Shown piece after piece: positions 17,188 through 27,191 of a stretch of 64,000 bases of DNA (position 1 is its first letter; every line of letters starts with the position of its first letter). Position numbers and translations under genes: made by a program. The notes beneath the pieces were generated by a model, which saw only the letters and a program-made list of their open reading frames with translations, had not been told where the DNA came from and did not search any database. Source of the DNA: Candidatus Harrysmithiimonas galli (GTDB taxonomy: Bacteria > Bacillota > Bacilli > CAJFEE01); contig CAJFEE010000009.1 in assembly GCA_904373265.1 (NCBI GenBank), positions 33,058 through 97,057 on the forward strand, read 5' to 3'.

Positions 17188-18354
17188 TTACATACTTTCC
17201 TTTAACACCTGCATAATTTCATCGGGAGTAAGCACCTTATAACCACCATTCATTGTAAATGTACTTTTCACAATTCCTTCAAGCATAGCCTCAGTTACAC
17301 CCAATTCACAAATATTCATAATTAAACCAATTTCTCTCATATAGGCTTCCATACAATCCAAACCTTCTGTTGCAATTTGTTCATCCGTTTTTCCAGTTGG
17401 ATTTACATCCCAAACATGAATTGCATAACGCTTAAACTTATCTAGACCATAAGGCATAATAAGACGGTAATACGCCATGGAAACTGCTGAAAGTGTCATA
17501 CCATGTGTTGCATCGGTATATGCACCGATAGACTGCCCAATCATATGTACCATCCAGTCCGTCGATTTTCCTTTTGCCACAAGTGTATTGAGCGCCCAAG
17601 TAGCTGTCCACATAATATTGCTGCGCGCTTCATAATCTGTTGGATTTTGTACAGCGATTTTACTAGAATGGATCAGGGAACGCAATAAACCTTCCATAAT
17701 ATAATCAGAAGTATTGTCATCTGCACCAGAAAAATATTGCTCCAAAATATGTGACATAATGTCAAAAAAACCAGCAACCATTTGATATTGTGGAACGGTA
17801 AATGTAAAAACCGGATTTAAAATGGAAAACTTGGGAAACACATGGTCTCCAAAAACATGACCAATTTTTAATTTACTTTCTGGATTGGTAATCACCATGC
17901 CACCATTCATCTCCGAACCTGTTCCAACCATCGTTAACACACAACCCACCGGAATAATCGGATTGTCCACATCCTCCATCCGTAAAAAATATTTATCCCA
18001 TGGATCTGTCGGACAATGCGCAGAAATTGAAACGGCTTTGGCATAATCACAAACTGAACCACCACCAACGGCCAAAATGAAATCAACTTGTCCGTCTTTG
18101 GCTCGTTTACAACCTTCATACAGCTTTTCAACAGTTGGATTTGGCATCACTCCGGCATCTTCAAAAATTGTCTTCCCGTTCGCCTTTAAAATTTCTACAA
18201 CTTGATCATAAATACCATTTTTCTGAATGGAGCCCCCACCATAAACCAGCAATACATTTTTCCCGTATTTTGGCAATTCCTTATGTAACCCTTTTAAAGC
18301 ATCTGTACCAAAATATAATTTGGTTGGATTTGAATAAATAAAATTCCCAAGCAT
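17188..18354 (-). CDS. Iron-containing alcohol dehydrogenase (YugJ/BdhA-like)
   Basis: A 388-residue group III alcohol dehydrogenase. The N-terminal NAD(P) domain has LLVYGGGSIQKNG and ILAVGGGSVCDYAKAVS; the C-terminal helical domain supplies metal ligands from GFFDIMSHILEQYF (Asp, His), WMVHMIGQSIGAYTDATHG (two His). It matches NAD(P)H-dependent butanol dehydrogenase-like enzymes, which reduce aldehydes to alcohols in fermentation or detoxification; the substrate is not fixed. A GGAGG-type site precedes the ATG. It is the first gene after a run of about 430 bases without genes and shares strand with the MalY-lipoprotein-acetyltransferase group upstream. Confidence 0.95.
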   Translation of the reverse strand: MLGNFIYSNPTKLYFGTDALKGLHKELPKYGKNVLLVYGGGSIQKNGIYDQVVEILKANGKTIFEDAGVMPNPTVEKLYEGCKRAKDGQVDFILAVGGGSVCDYAKAVSISAHCPTDPWDKYFLRMEDVDNPIIPVGCVLTMVGTGSEMNGGMVITNPESKLKIGHVFGDHVFPKFSILNPVFTFTVPQYQMVAGFFDIMSHILEQYFSGADDNTSDYIMEGLLRSLIHSSKIAVQNPTDYEARSNIMWTATWALNTLVAKGKSTDWMVHMIGQSIGAYTDATHGMTLSAVSMAYYRLIMPYGLDKFKRYAIHVWDVNPTGKTDEQIATEGLDCMEAYMREIGLIMNICELGVTEAMLEGIVKSTFTMNGGYKVLTPDEIMQVLKESM

Positions 18355-18901
18355 CGTTTTTCCTCCTTAATTTCTTCTATTTGATATAAAAGCTTCCAAT
18401 TATCCCAATCAAACTTGATTGAAATAAATGATATAAAGCTACAAAATAACACATCAGAAATTCATCCTCTACTTTTTCCAATTCTACGCTTATCCTTTAT
18501 TCCTGCATGTACTTTCTTTGATCAGCCAATAAAACCACATGTGAAAGAAAGCTTTTTATGACATTTTCATAAACACCATACACTTGTAACAAAGAATATC
18601 ATAATGCCATTGAAAGAATCCTCTTTTTTCATAACATAGACTTTTATACAAATTGGATCTATTTCATTCGAATTCAAGATATAGTTCTTACATCAAATTC
18701 CACTAGCTGCTTTTAAAGTTTAATTGTATGGCAAGTCTCATATTTAGTATAACATTCTGGCTGGCATTTTTCAGAAATCATCAAACCCTTTTGAACCAAC
18801 ACATCAAATCACTTTATGAATTGGACATAGCAAGTTCCTTCTTCTACATCATATTTCATACCAAACCATCTGAGCCTTCAAACCTTTAATCAATTTTTTG
18901 C
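18355..18901. other. Gene-free stretch
   Basis: About 540 bases with only short frames and stops throughout on both strands. No tRNA, repeat or clear hairpin was seen; it probably holds the promoter of the alcohol dehydrogenase on the minus strand. Confidence 0.5.
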
Positions 18902-20116
18902 TCACATACCCCCTTCCACCATATCACCTTTTTCCATTCCTTTATGAATGAACGCCTTTTTATATGCTTCAATGCCAAGCTTTAAACGGCTTAAACCATC
19001 TTCTAAAACCGCACGTGGACAAGCAACATTCATTCGCAAAAATTGGGAACCATTCCCACCAAATTCTTTTCCTTTTGAAAGATAAAGACCTGTTTTCTCT
19101 TGGATAAACTGTGACAAAAAGCTTGTATCCCCTGTTATTGCCGTACAATCTAACCAAACTAAATAAGTTGCCTGTGAGGATATAGCTTTCACTATGTTAA
19201 GCTCTGTAGATAAAAATGCTTGCACAAACTGCTTATTTTCAAAAATATATACCCGCAAGGCATCTAGCCACGAGTCTCCATAAGTAAAGGCAGCAATTGC
19301 AGCATCCACCGCAAAAACATTCGGCTCTGCAATTTCATCTGTATTTAAACTTCGCCATACCTTATGCCGCAAGGTATGATTTGGAACAACAACTGCAGCA
19401 GTTTGTAAACCTGCCAAATTAAAAGTCTTTGTCGGTGCAATACATGTGATGCTATTTTCCCTACATGCATCTGAAACCGAGGCAAACGGAACAAAGCTTT
19501 GCCCTGGATTGATTAAATCACAGTGGATCTCATCAGCCAATACAAGTACATTATGCTTAAAGCAGAGTGCTCCAATCCGCTCTAAAATATCTCTGTCCCA
19601 AATCTTACCTATTGGATTATGCGGACTACATAAAATCATCAATGTCGTTTGTGGGTTAGCTAACTTTCGTTCCAAATCAGTAAAATCAATTCGCCAAGAC
19701 TTTCCGTCATATTTTAGCGGACTCTCAATAACTTGCCGACCATTGTTTACAATCGAATGAAAAAAAACAGGATAAACTGGTGTTTGCAGCAGCACATTTT
19801 CACCAACCGTTGTCAATTTCCGTACAACGCTTGAAATCGCTGGTACAACACCCGTACAGAAAATCAGCCAATCCTTTTCCATTTGAAAATGATGCCGTTT
19901 GTGCCACCATGCCATATAGGCTAAATACCATTCATCTGGAATGATTGAATATCCAAATATGCCATGTTTTGCCCGCTTAAGAATGGCTGATTGTATTTCA
20001 GGAGCCGTCGGAAAATCCATATCAGCTACCCACATTGGGAGCTCCGTCTTTGCGACTGTCCACTTTAACGCATATGTATTTCTACGATCAATTAAAGTAT
20101 CAAAGTTATATTCCAT
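18902..20116 (-). CDS. MalY/PatB-family aminotransferase (C-S beta-lyase)
   Basis: A 404-residue fold-type I PLP enzyme of the MalY/PatB group. Early WVADMDFPTAPEIQSAI, the middle LCSPHNPIGKIW and LADEIHCDLINPG (PLP ring aspartate) and APTKTFNLAGLQTAAVV (PLP lysine) are in family order. Relatives cleave cystathionine and other cysteine S-conjugates to thiol, pyruvate and ammonia. The gene starts 20 bases after the stop of the tandem cyclophilin-like lipoprotein and GGAGTGGG precedes the ATG, so the two are probably in one operon with the O-acetyltransferase gene. Confidence 0.93.
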   Translation of the reverse strand: MEYNFDTLIDRRNTYALKWTVAKTELPMWVADMDFPTAPEIQSAILKRAKHGIFGYSIIPDEWYLAYMAWWHKRHHFQMEKDWLIFCTGVVPAISSVVRKLTTVGENVLLQTPVYPVFFHSIVNNGRQVIESPLKYDGKSWRIDFTDLERKLANPQTTLMILCSPHNPIGKIWDRDILERIGALCFKHNVLVLADEIHCDLINPGQSFVPFASVSDACRENSITCIAPTKTFNLAGLQTAAVVVPNHTLRHKVWRSLNTDEIAEPNVFAVDAAIAAFTYGDSWLDALRVYIFENKQFVQAFLSTELNIVKAISSQATYLVWLDCTAITGDTSFLSQFIQEKTGLYLSKGKEFGGNGSQFLRMNVACPRAVLEDGLSRLKLGIEAYKKAFIHKGMEKGDMVEGGM

Positions 20117-20136
20117 AAACCCACTCCCATTCTTCC

Positions 20137-21405
20137 TTATTGAAAGGTTACCTGTACATCATTATTTCCAAGCGCTGCTGCTAGTCCAGTTGGATTTTCT
20201 ATATAACCAAGTGGCGTATAGCTATAAGACGTTGAAAAGTTTTTGTAAAACAACACCAGACAATCAGAGCCATACAGCATCAAATCTCCTGCACGAATGC
20301 TACCTGGGGTTTGTGTCTGTGTTGGTAAATTTTTCGATAAATAATAAAATTTCTCATTTCGATTTAATTCGCTCATACGAATGGTCAGTGGAAATTGCTG
20401 AACCAAAGCCTGTGTCGTTGCATTACGGTACAGCTTTGCTGAGAAAGTTTGCTGACCAATCATCATTTTAATACGAAACATTGGCGCACTCCTCTTTGCT
20501 AAAGGGGTTGAAACAAAAGCAGATGGTACAACTGAATCTGCCTTGCTTTGTGTATCAAATTGTGCTTGAACGTTCGATTTGTTTTGTGTGGTTAAGAATG
20601 TTTCTTCTGTGCTTCGCTTGGTTTGAATCGGCGACTGTATGCTTATACTAGACTGGGCTTGAAAGCTAGACTGTTCGGCTGATTTCGCTGTACTTTGAAC
20701 AAAAGCTTGGATTTTTGAACCAATATTCACATCAGACGCTTCGCTTAGTTTCAAAGACACAAGTGAAACCCCTTGTTTTTGTATCGCTAAGTCAGATGTT
20801 TGATGGAGTGAGATCGCGTTTGCTTGCATAGCAGCCTGCACTTTTGTATCTGATAAATCCGTAACTTTCTTACTCTGTCCCTTTTCTTCCTGTCCTGTGA
20901 ACGCCATTTCTGCTGTCTGACGACTGATTTGAATTTCACCATGCATTTTCTGAATCCATTCCCCACCAGAAACAACTTCTCCAAGCGCATACAATCCAGC
21001 TGCTCTACTACATGCCTGATAAAAAAATGCAACATTGCCCCATGGTTCATAATAAGCCAATATGCCCGCTGGTCCTTCTGCCAACGGCGTATCACGGGTA
21101 TCCAACTTCTCTGGCGGATAAAAAATTTTCTCACTTCCAGCATAATCTTCTATATTGACAGACAATGGTAATTGCTCATATAAAGACTGTGCTGCGGGTG
21201 ACTGATTCAAACGAAAAACAATTGTTTGATTATCCTTTGTATGAATTTGGATTTGCATATCTGACTCCTTTTTTACTGTCTCTGTCTTTGTATTCTTTTG
21301 TATATTCTCTGATTGCAAAGTTGTTTTATCATCTGATTGACTACCACAAGCAGCCAATAAAATCAATAAGCATAAATTCAGTATAAAACCTAAAAACTTT
21401 TTCAT
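20137..21405 (-). CDS. Lipoprotein with two cyclophilin-like domains
   Basis: A 422-residue surface lipoprotein: signal peptide MKKFLGFILNLCLLILLAAC with the lipobox LAAC, then a first cyclophilin-like domain (about residues 50-155, with EKIFYPPEKL and AYYEPWGNVAFFY), a Ser/Gln/Thr-rich linker (about 160-300), and a second domain (about 310-422, EKFYYLSKNLPT, AGDLMLYGSDCLVLFYK). The second copy is the canonical form of this domain in Firmicutes; the first is diverged. Function is unknown; relatives are usually single-domain. The ATG at 21405 follows AAGGGGG; longer starts upstream lack one. It sits between acetyltransferase and MalY-like genes. Confidence 0.85.
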   Translation of the reverse strand: MKKFLGFILNLCLLILLAACGSQSDDKTTLQSENIQKNTKTETVKKESDMQIQIHTKDNQTIVFRLNQSPAAQSLYEQLPLSVNIEDYAGSEKIFYPPEKLDTRDTPLAEGPAGILAYYEPWGNVAFFYQACSRAAGLYALGEVVSGGEWIQKMHGEIQISRQTAEMAFTGQEEKGQSKKVTDLSDTKVQAAMQANAISLHQTSDLAIQKQGVSLVSLKLSEASDVNIGSKIQAFVQSTAKSAEQSSFQAQSSISIQSPIQTKRSTEETFLTTQNKSNVQAQFDTQSKADSVVPSAFVSTPLAKRSAPMFRIKMMIGQQTFSAKLYRNATTQALVQQFPLTIRMSELNRNEKFYYLSKNLPTQTQTPGSIRAGDLMLYGSDCLVLFYKNFSTSYSYTPLGYIENPTGLAAALGNNDVQVTFQ

Positions 21406-21450
21406 CTTTTCCCCCTTGATTTTTAACATTGCATCAGACAAACATAATTT

Positions 21451-22035
21451 TTATTCATTTGATCGATCTGTTTCAATCAATTTTATAAATTTTGCTGGTA
21501 CACCACCGACAACCGTATTTGCATCCACATCCTTTGTTACAACTGAACCGGCAGCAATAATAGCATTGTCACCAATCGTAACTCCACCAACAATAACAGA
21601 ATTTGAACCAATCCATACATTCTCTCCAATTTGAATGGGTGCTGGGATGATATCTTTTCGTTTTTTCGGATCGAAATCATGGTTTAGCGTAGCCAGTACA
21701 ACTTGATGTCCAATGAGTGTTCCATCTCCGATTTGAATGCCGCCTTGATCTTGGAAACAGCAACAAGCGTTAATAAATACATCCTTTCCAATATGGATAT
21801 TTTTCCCAAAATCGGTATAAAAAGGAGGAAACAACCGAAATGTTTCATCAACTGTCTCTCCAATTAATTTGGAAAAAAGTATCCGGATTTTTTCCGGTGT
21901 ATGATAGCCATTGTTTAATTCTGCCGTAATCCGCATCGCTTCAGTACTGATTTTCATCATTTCACGATACATTTCAGAGCCTACCAAAACAGCATTCCCT
22001 TGATTCATATGTGTTAACAGTGTAATTGGACGCAT
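21451..22035 (-). CDS. Maltose/galactoside-type O-acetyltransferase (left-handed beta-helix)
   Basis: A 194-residue hexapeptide-repeat acetyltransferase. The N-terminal helical cap ([20 protein letters not shown]) is the Mac domain, followed by the beta-helix with repeats such as [39 protein letters not shown] and [20 protein letters not shown] contains the catalytic histidine. Such enzymes use acetyl-CoA to acetylate sugars. It starts the probable operon acetyltransferase - cyclophilin lipoprotein - MalY, with 45 bases to the lipoprotein gene. Confidence 0.93.
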   Translation of the reverse strand: MRPITLLTHMNQGNAVLVGSEMYREMMKISTEAMRITAELNNGYHTPEKIRILFSKLIGETVDETFRLFPPFYTDFGKNIHIGKDVFINACCCFQDQGGIQIGDGTLIGHQVVLATLNHDFDPKKRKDIIPAPIQIGENVWIGSNSVIVGGVTIGDNAIIAAGSVVTKDVDANTVVGGVPAKFIKLIETDRSNE

Positions 22036-22568
22036 AAACTTTCCTCCTCAATCTTTATTCTTAATCCTACACTTGGTATCAGAAGCATTATAAAAAATAA
22101 TGTATATCACAAAGATTCTATTTTTTATCTTCTTTTTGGGGTATCCACTACAGTTGAAAAGATACACCAACCTTTTGTCCATGTCGTGCCCAGTTCAGTT
22201 TCTATCCTTTTAAAAATCTTAAAATGAAAAGATATCTCTATCATCAAACGGCTCATTCTCTATCATAAAGGCAAGCCAAACCATTACAATTCGCCCAGAG
22301 ATTCACAAACAAAAGAGGCATATTTTCTGCTTTAAGAAAAATCAATTACAGCGCCTTCATCTTCCTCAATCAAAGGTTGGGGATTGGATGGACATGTACG
22401 AGAATAGCCAAGATTACCTGCGCCAAAAAAATGAGATTGCACACCTTTTATTTCAATTCCCAACTAAGTAACCTGCTGATAACCACCGGACAAAAAGTCG
22501 ACAAAGAAAAGCATGATTACCATTTCTTTGATCTTTTTATATACTTTTTTTAAAAATATTCTTTCTTT
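22036..22568. other. Gene-free stretch
   Basis: About 530 bases. On the plus strand, 22320-22466 reads through with fair composition (QRLHLPQSKVGDWMDMYEN) but has no start site and ends in a stop; it may be a relic of a decayed gene, which I do not recognise. Confidence 0.35.
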
Positions 22569-23444
22569 TTATTCCCTACATACCACTTCTTTTAAAGCGC
22601 TTTTACAAATTATTTTTACCTGATTGGCTTGCACTTTATCGTTTTCAATTTCTATTTTCGTAATATCATCGGCACAAATCACACCTTCGGTAGGATGAAA
22701 AATGCTATCAATTTTTCCGTTAATATCAACATTCACTGTAGAATATTCAAAGGCATATGTCGTATTGAGTAGCTTGCAATTTTTCATAACAAGATGATCG
22801 ATATAACACATCCCTTGTAAACTTTCAATCACACAATTGATGAAAGTCAAATTTTTGGCATTCCAACCCAGATACTCACCAAAAATAAAGGAATCATATA
22901 CTGTTACATTTTCACTGTTCCAAAAAGCATCCTTAGACAACAAATGTGCACGATGAATTTCAACATTTTTTACTCCATCAAAAGAGTAATTTCCAACGAG
23001 CTGGAAATCATGAATCACCATATTTTGACTGTTCATTGCAAAATAATCACCTGTTGCAGTAACCTGATCCAACTTCACTCTATCACAATTCCAAAGTGTT
23101 TCTTTTGCATTCGGAAAGTTAACCTGCTTTAATATAACATCATGACAGCGACGGAAACTTTTCGGTGCTTCAATTATACTTTGCTCTACTGAAATATGAT
23201 TGGTATACCAGACGCCAGCACGCGCCATTTCAAACAATGTGCAATTCTTCATAATAATATTGTTTGCATACCAAAGAGGATACTTCCATTTAAACAGACT
23301 GCTGGACAATTCAATATTACGGCTTTCTTTTAAAGGAGACTCTCCATCAGCAAAAATTGTATTGGAAATCCGCAAATTCTGAGCCTGGAACAATGCCCGC
23401 TCACCTGTGAAAAATTCTTGTGTATATTCTGTTTGATGTTGCAT
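22569..23444 (-). CDS. DUF3737 family right-handed beta-helix protein
   Basis: A 291-residue protein of the DUF3737 family: short recurring strands of the form xNxxIxNCxLxE (SRNIELSSSLFKWKYPLWYA, NMVIHDFQLVGNYSFDGVKN, NAKNLTFINCVIESLQGM) that stack into a beta-helix. No catalytic motif is visible and no signal peptide, so it should be cytosolic. Its function is not known. The ATG at 23444 follows GGAGGG; the longer frame upstream does not. It is upstream of the acetyltransferase group on the same strand and 690 bases from the divergent LysR gene. Confidence 0.88.
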   Translation of the reverse strand: MQHQTEYTQEFFTGERALFQAQNLRISNTIFADGESPLKESRNIELSSSLFKWKYPLWYANNIIMKNCTLFEMARAGVWYTNHISVEQSIIEAPKSFRRCHDVILKQVNFPNAKETLWNCDRVKLDQVTATGDYFAMNSQNMVIHDFQLVGNYSFDGVKNVEIHRAHLLSKDAFWNSENVTVYDSFIFGEYLGWNAKNLTFINCVIESLQGMCYIDHLVMKNCKLLNTTYAFEYSTVNVDINGKIDSIFHPTEGVICADDITKIEIENDKVQANQVKIICKSALKEVVCRE

Positions 23445-24132
23445 ATTTTCTACCCTCCACTTCTGTTCATCGTAAATTTTTCTATCCTTTCGTTTAGCGT
23501 ACCAAAGCATAGCCTCTCATATATCACAATACAGTTTTTACATTTTTCTTGTATGAAACTACAAACACTGGTTTTGAATCATCTACAATATTGCCTGGAG
23601 AAAACATATATCAATGAAGCTGCTCATGTTGTTAACATATCTATCCTTGCCAAAGAAAAATATATGCCCTATCTACCAATTTACCTTTTATGCTCCAAAT
23701 CATATGGGGATACCGATTATCTGTTAAAATTCAATCAAAACCTTAAAATTAAAAATCTAACAGCGGTATGTCTAATCAAACCATAAAAAACAACCGATAA
23801 ACAAAATAATTTAGGAAATGAATTGGTTTTTGGTATTTATACAAAAGTATAGAAGACCACCTTCTATGCCAAAAAAACAGTTATACAGCACAATTTCATT
23901 TTTTGTTTGAACACAGCAGCAAATTTTAGGCACTATATTTCGTATTGGATAATTTTTGATACAATTTCTTTAAACAGATGGATTGTTATTTTCATTCATT
24001 TACTGGAATTTATTGATCCAGTCTTTCTATACTTATTTTATCCACGAATACTATCAAATAACAAATACTTATATCAAATATACTTCCATGCTTTAAAAGC
24101 ATATATTTATCTATTTTTTGGAGGAAACTTTT
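23445..24132. other. Divergent intergenic region between the DUF3737 and LysR genes
   Basis: About 690 AT-rich bases with no gene-like frame. As the two flanking genes diverge, it should hold both promoters and any LysR binding sites; I could not fix the boxes. Confidence 0.4.
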
Positions 24133-25065
24133 ATGGAACTTCGGGTATTACAATATTTTCTGGCAGTAGCGCGCGAGCAAAGCATTTCTGGCGCAGCAGA
24201 AAGTTTGCATCTTTCACAACCAACGCTTTCCAGACAACTTAAAGATATGGAAAATGATTTGGGAAAACAATTGTTCATTCGTGGCAATCGAAAGGTTACA
24301 TTAACTGAGGAAGGCATGCTTTTACGCAAACGTGCAGAAGAAATTATTACGCTTGTCCAAAAGACCAGAGATGAAATTTTATTTTCTGACGAAACGATTG
24401 CTGGAAAGATATATATTGGTGCAGGTGAAACAGATGCCGTACGTATTCTTGCAAAAACAGCTCGGCAAATTCAAGCCGAACATCCACTTGTGCATTACCA
24501 TATTTCAAGTGGTGATGCTGTAAATGTTATTGAGCAGTTAGATAAAGGGTTAATTGATTTTGGACTCTTATTAGACCCAGTCGATATTTCAAAATATAAT
24601 TCGATGAAAATTCCTTATCAGGATGTATGGGGTGTTTTGATGCGCAAAGATGCACCACTTGCAAAGAAAGAATTTATTGTACCGGGCGATTTGTGGGAAG
24701 TACCGTTAATTGTTTCACGGCAAGCCGTTGATGGCAGTGCACTTTCACAATGGCTTCAACATAACACACAACAACTTCATATCGTGGCAACCTACAGTCT
24801 TATATATAACGCCTCCCTAATGGTTGATGAAGGAATGGGATATGCGCTTTGTCTGGACAAAATTATCAATGTAACTGGCAATAGTAACCTTTGTTTTAAA
24901 CCTCTTCATCCTAAACTGGAAATTGGTATGAGCCTTGTGTGGAAAAAATACCAAGTGTTTACAAAAGCAGCAGAAAAATTTTTAACGAAGCTACAAGAAA
25001 TGATTGATATCCATGCCATGGAACTCCTACATACAAAAACGGAAAATCAAGATACACTTAAATGA
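24133..25065 (+). CDS. LysR-family transcriptional regulator
   Basis: A 310-residue LysR regulator. The N-terminal winged helix MELRVLQYFLAVAREQSI ... ESLHLSQPTLSRQLKDME (recognition helix about residues 27-45) is canonical, and the periplasmic-binding-like effector domain follows (about 90-295, KIYIGAGETDAVRILAKT). The ATG at 24133 lies 8 bases after GGAGG; an ATG five codons earlier has none. It diverges from the DUF3737 - acetyltransferase - lipoprotein - MalY - alcohol dehydrogenase genes and is the obvious candidate for their regulator. The effector is unknown. Confidence 0.95.
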   Translation: MELRVLQYFLAVAREQSISGAAESLHLSQPTLSRQLKDMENDLGKQLFIRGNRKVTLTEEGMLLRKRAEEIITLVQKTRDEILFSDETIAGKIYIGAGETDAVRILAKTARQIQAEHPLVHYHISSGDAVNVIEQLDKGLIDFGLLLDPVDISKYNSMKIPYQDVWGVLMRKDAPLAKKEFIVPGDLWEVPLIVSRQAVDGSALSQWLQHNTQQLHIVATYSLIYNASLMVDEGMGYALCLDKIINVTGNSNLCFKPLHPKLEIGMSLVWKKYQVFTKAAEKFLTKLQEMIDIHAMELLHTKTENQDTLK

Positions 25066-25541
25066 AAGAACCGAAAGAATTTTTAACCGGACGAGGATAT
25101 TCCATTTGATTTTTTATAATTGGTATGTAATCCTGAATTTTTTATGGAAAAGAGTTTTGAAACAGAAAATGATAAAATAAAAAAAAACATAGAGCAAAAC
25201 ATTTCGGATGACACCAAAAAGGGGGTATTTTTTATTGCAACGATTTATTCACTGAATTTTTACCTCTTCCAACTTTTGAAAACAAGCCATTTTATAGTCT
25301 TGTCAACGGCTTCACTTTGTCCATAAGTAAAAGCTGCAACAATGCTTCCCCAACCGAGGTATTCCCTTTCGAACGATCATGCGGCTTTTAAGGTGCGGTT
25401 CATTGATGAACTGCTCTCAAAATGTAGATCTTTTTGACCGTCTGTGCCGTATATCCAAAAGGTAGGAAATCCATCCGGAACACGCTATACTTCCAATTTT
25501 TATATAATATATATAAATTGGAGTTATAGGGGCGATAAGTG
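25066..25541. other. Decayed stretch without an intact gene
   Basis: Short frames on both strands broken by stops and shifts; a 68-codon plus frame (25120-25326) changes frame near its end and has no ribosome site. No identifiable family. Confidence 0.35.
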
Positions 25542-25858
25542 ATGACAGCGGAAAAAATTTTCTGTGATTTGAATGATCAATATGGTGATGATCTGAACTG
25601 GCATATGTTGCCGCTTGCAAATAAAACATTTGTCGCAGAGTCGAAGAAAGAAATAAGTAAAGACCATATCCTAATATAAAAACAAATATAGGTAGCAACT
25701 AAATGTGATTCAAATGATGATGTGCGATATGTGACTGATGGTGAAACTGGCACAGTTATCGATTATATTTTTCATTTAACTCATTCCGCTAAAAATGATA
25801 TGTTTCAAATGGCATTCAACAACATGGAACAAACAAAATTTTTGTATCCGATTGAGTG
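25542..25858 (+). pseudogene. Relic of a small unidentified protein gene
   Basis: From ATG 25542 the frame reads MTAEKIFCDLNDQYGDDLNW, meets TAA and TAG after about 45 codons, and then continues in the same frame with protein-like sequence (CDSNDDVRYVTDGETGTVID) to TGA near 25858. This looks like a gene of about 105-130 codons with two nonsense codons. A GGAG-like site precedes the ATG. I do not recognise the family. Confidence 0.45.
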
Positions 25859-26181
25859 AACCGCTTCGCCACTTGAAGTTGAATCCATTTTATCGCAGGA
25901 AAAAATTTTCATACAAGGTAGTTAAAGAGTAGTTAAAACGTAAAAACAATGGAATTTATTGAATATACACTGATTCCTTATCATTTGCAAAAGGTATGGG
26001 TTTAGTGATGAAATACATTATTTAATAAAATTTTGCATGACCAAAAACTTACACACTATATTTTTTCAACTGTTATAAATAATACTTATTTTCTAATTCA
26101 TAAATTTTTCTTTCCAATACTCCAACTGTGCAGACAACGAAGTAGTACTAAAAAATTCTCTATTGTACTGTTCGATTACAA

Positions 26182-26487
26182 TTACATTTTTAAACCCAGT
26201 TTCAATATTAAACACTTCAATAGACTTCTTAACATTATATTTTTTAAAACAAACTTCATCTTCTTACGAATATCAGAATACCTCTTAACCATTCGCTTTG
26301 GATAGGTAATACCACAACTTTTCGAATAAATATTCATATCAACAGGATACATATGTAATCTTTCACCTTTGACAACACGTTTTGTCTTATCAGACTTTAT
26401 AAATTCTACACTTGTAGCACCTGGTTGATTTAATATTTCTTTTACATCATTCTCAGATTCATAATCATCAATTTCTAAATCACACAA
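26182..26487 (-). CDS. Hypothetical protein, possibly a gene fragment (101 aa)
   Basis: A minus-strand frame of 101 codons, N-terminal part acidic (CDLEIDDYESENDVKEILNQ), C-terminal part basic (MVKRYSDIRKKMKFVLKNIM). The frame stays open upstream of 26487 for about 15 codons without a start, so the true 5' end may be lost. No ribosome site and no recognised family. It lies among decayed sequence and may itself be a relic. Confidence 0.35.
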   Translation of the reverse strand: MCDLEIDDYESENDVKEILNQPGATSVEFIKSDKTKRVVKGERLHMYPVDMNIYSKSCGITYPKRMVKRYSDIRKKMKFVLKNIMLRSLLKCLILKLGLKM

Positions 26488-26509
26488 ATACGCCGCTAAA
26501 TCATCACTT

Positions 26510-27190
26510 TTTTTATAAGTTTTAGTTATCGAAACAATGACAGTTCTTCATTATCAAAGAAATAACAAAGCCACCTGAGTCAGTCAAAATGAACGGCATA
26601 TTTCATGCATCACCGTTGACAGACTCCTCTGTCTTTACCGATAAGAAAAATAAGGCATAAAATTCCTAAAACTGTTTTCCTAGCCATTTCAATTTTATTG
26701 CTTTTTTAGCGATAAATTATAGTGCGAAATATACTCCATTTTTTAGCAACACCTTTTGATTGATATTCCATTTTCAACTAAAAATCTCAAGCATTTTGAT
26801 ATCTTTTCATCCAATTTTTTAGATCAATCACCAAGCCTTCCCTTATACTGGCCATAACTTGGTTCGCAGCTCTTTCTTCTATTTCATTACGTTTAAACTC
26901 AGGAAAAATTGCACATGAATTGTGCTCCTACATTACTTTGAGCCACTATTCGATTTTCCTGCAAATTATAAAACCCAAAATCCCTTGCTGATTTAAACCA
27001 CAGTGTTTGCTACTCATTTACAGGAAGTAATCAAGGCAATAGAGCGAATGCCATCTGTATAGCCAAAGCTTGTGAACTATCCGAACGATTGATGAAATCC
27101 AGTCGTTTAACTTTATAACCTATGTGATAAAATAACAATGACAGGTTCTAACATCAAAATTTCAATAAAAAATGGGAGTGTTAACCAAAT
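26510..27190. other. Decayed stretch without an intact gene
   Basis: Short protein-like fragments occur on both strands, for example EERAANQVMASIREGLVIDL on the minus strand near 26.85 kb and ANAICIAKACELSERLMKSS on the plus strand near 27.05 kb. None has a start and a full reading frame. Confidence 0.35.
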
Positions 27191-27191
27191 C

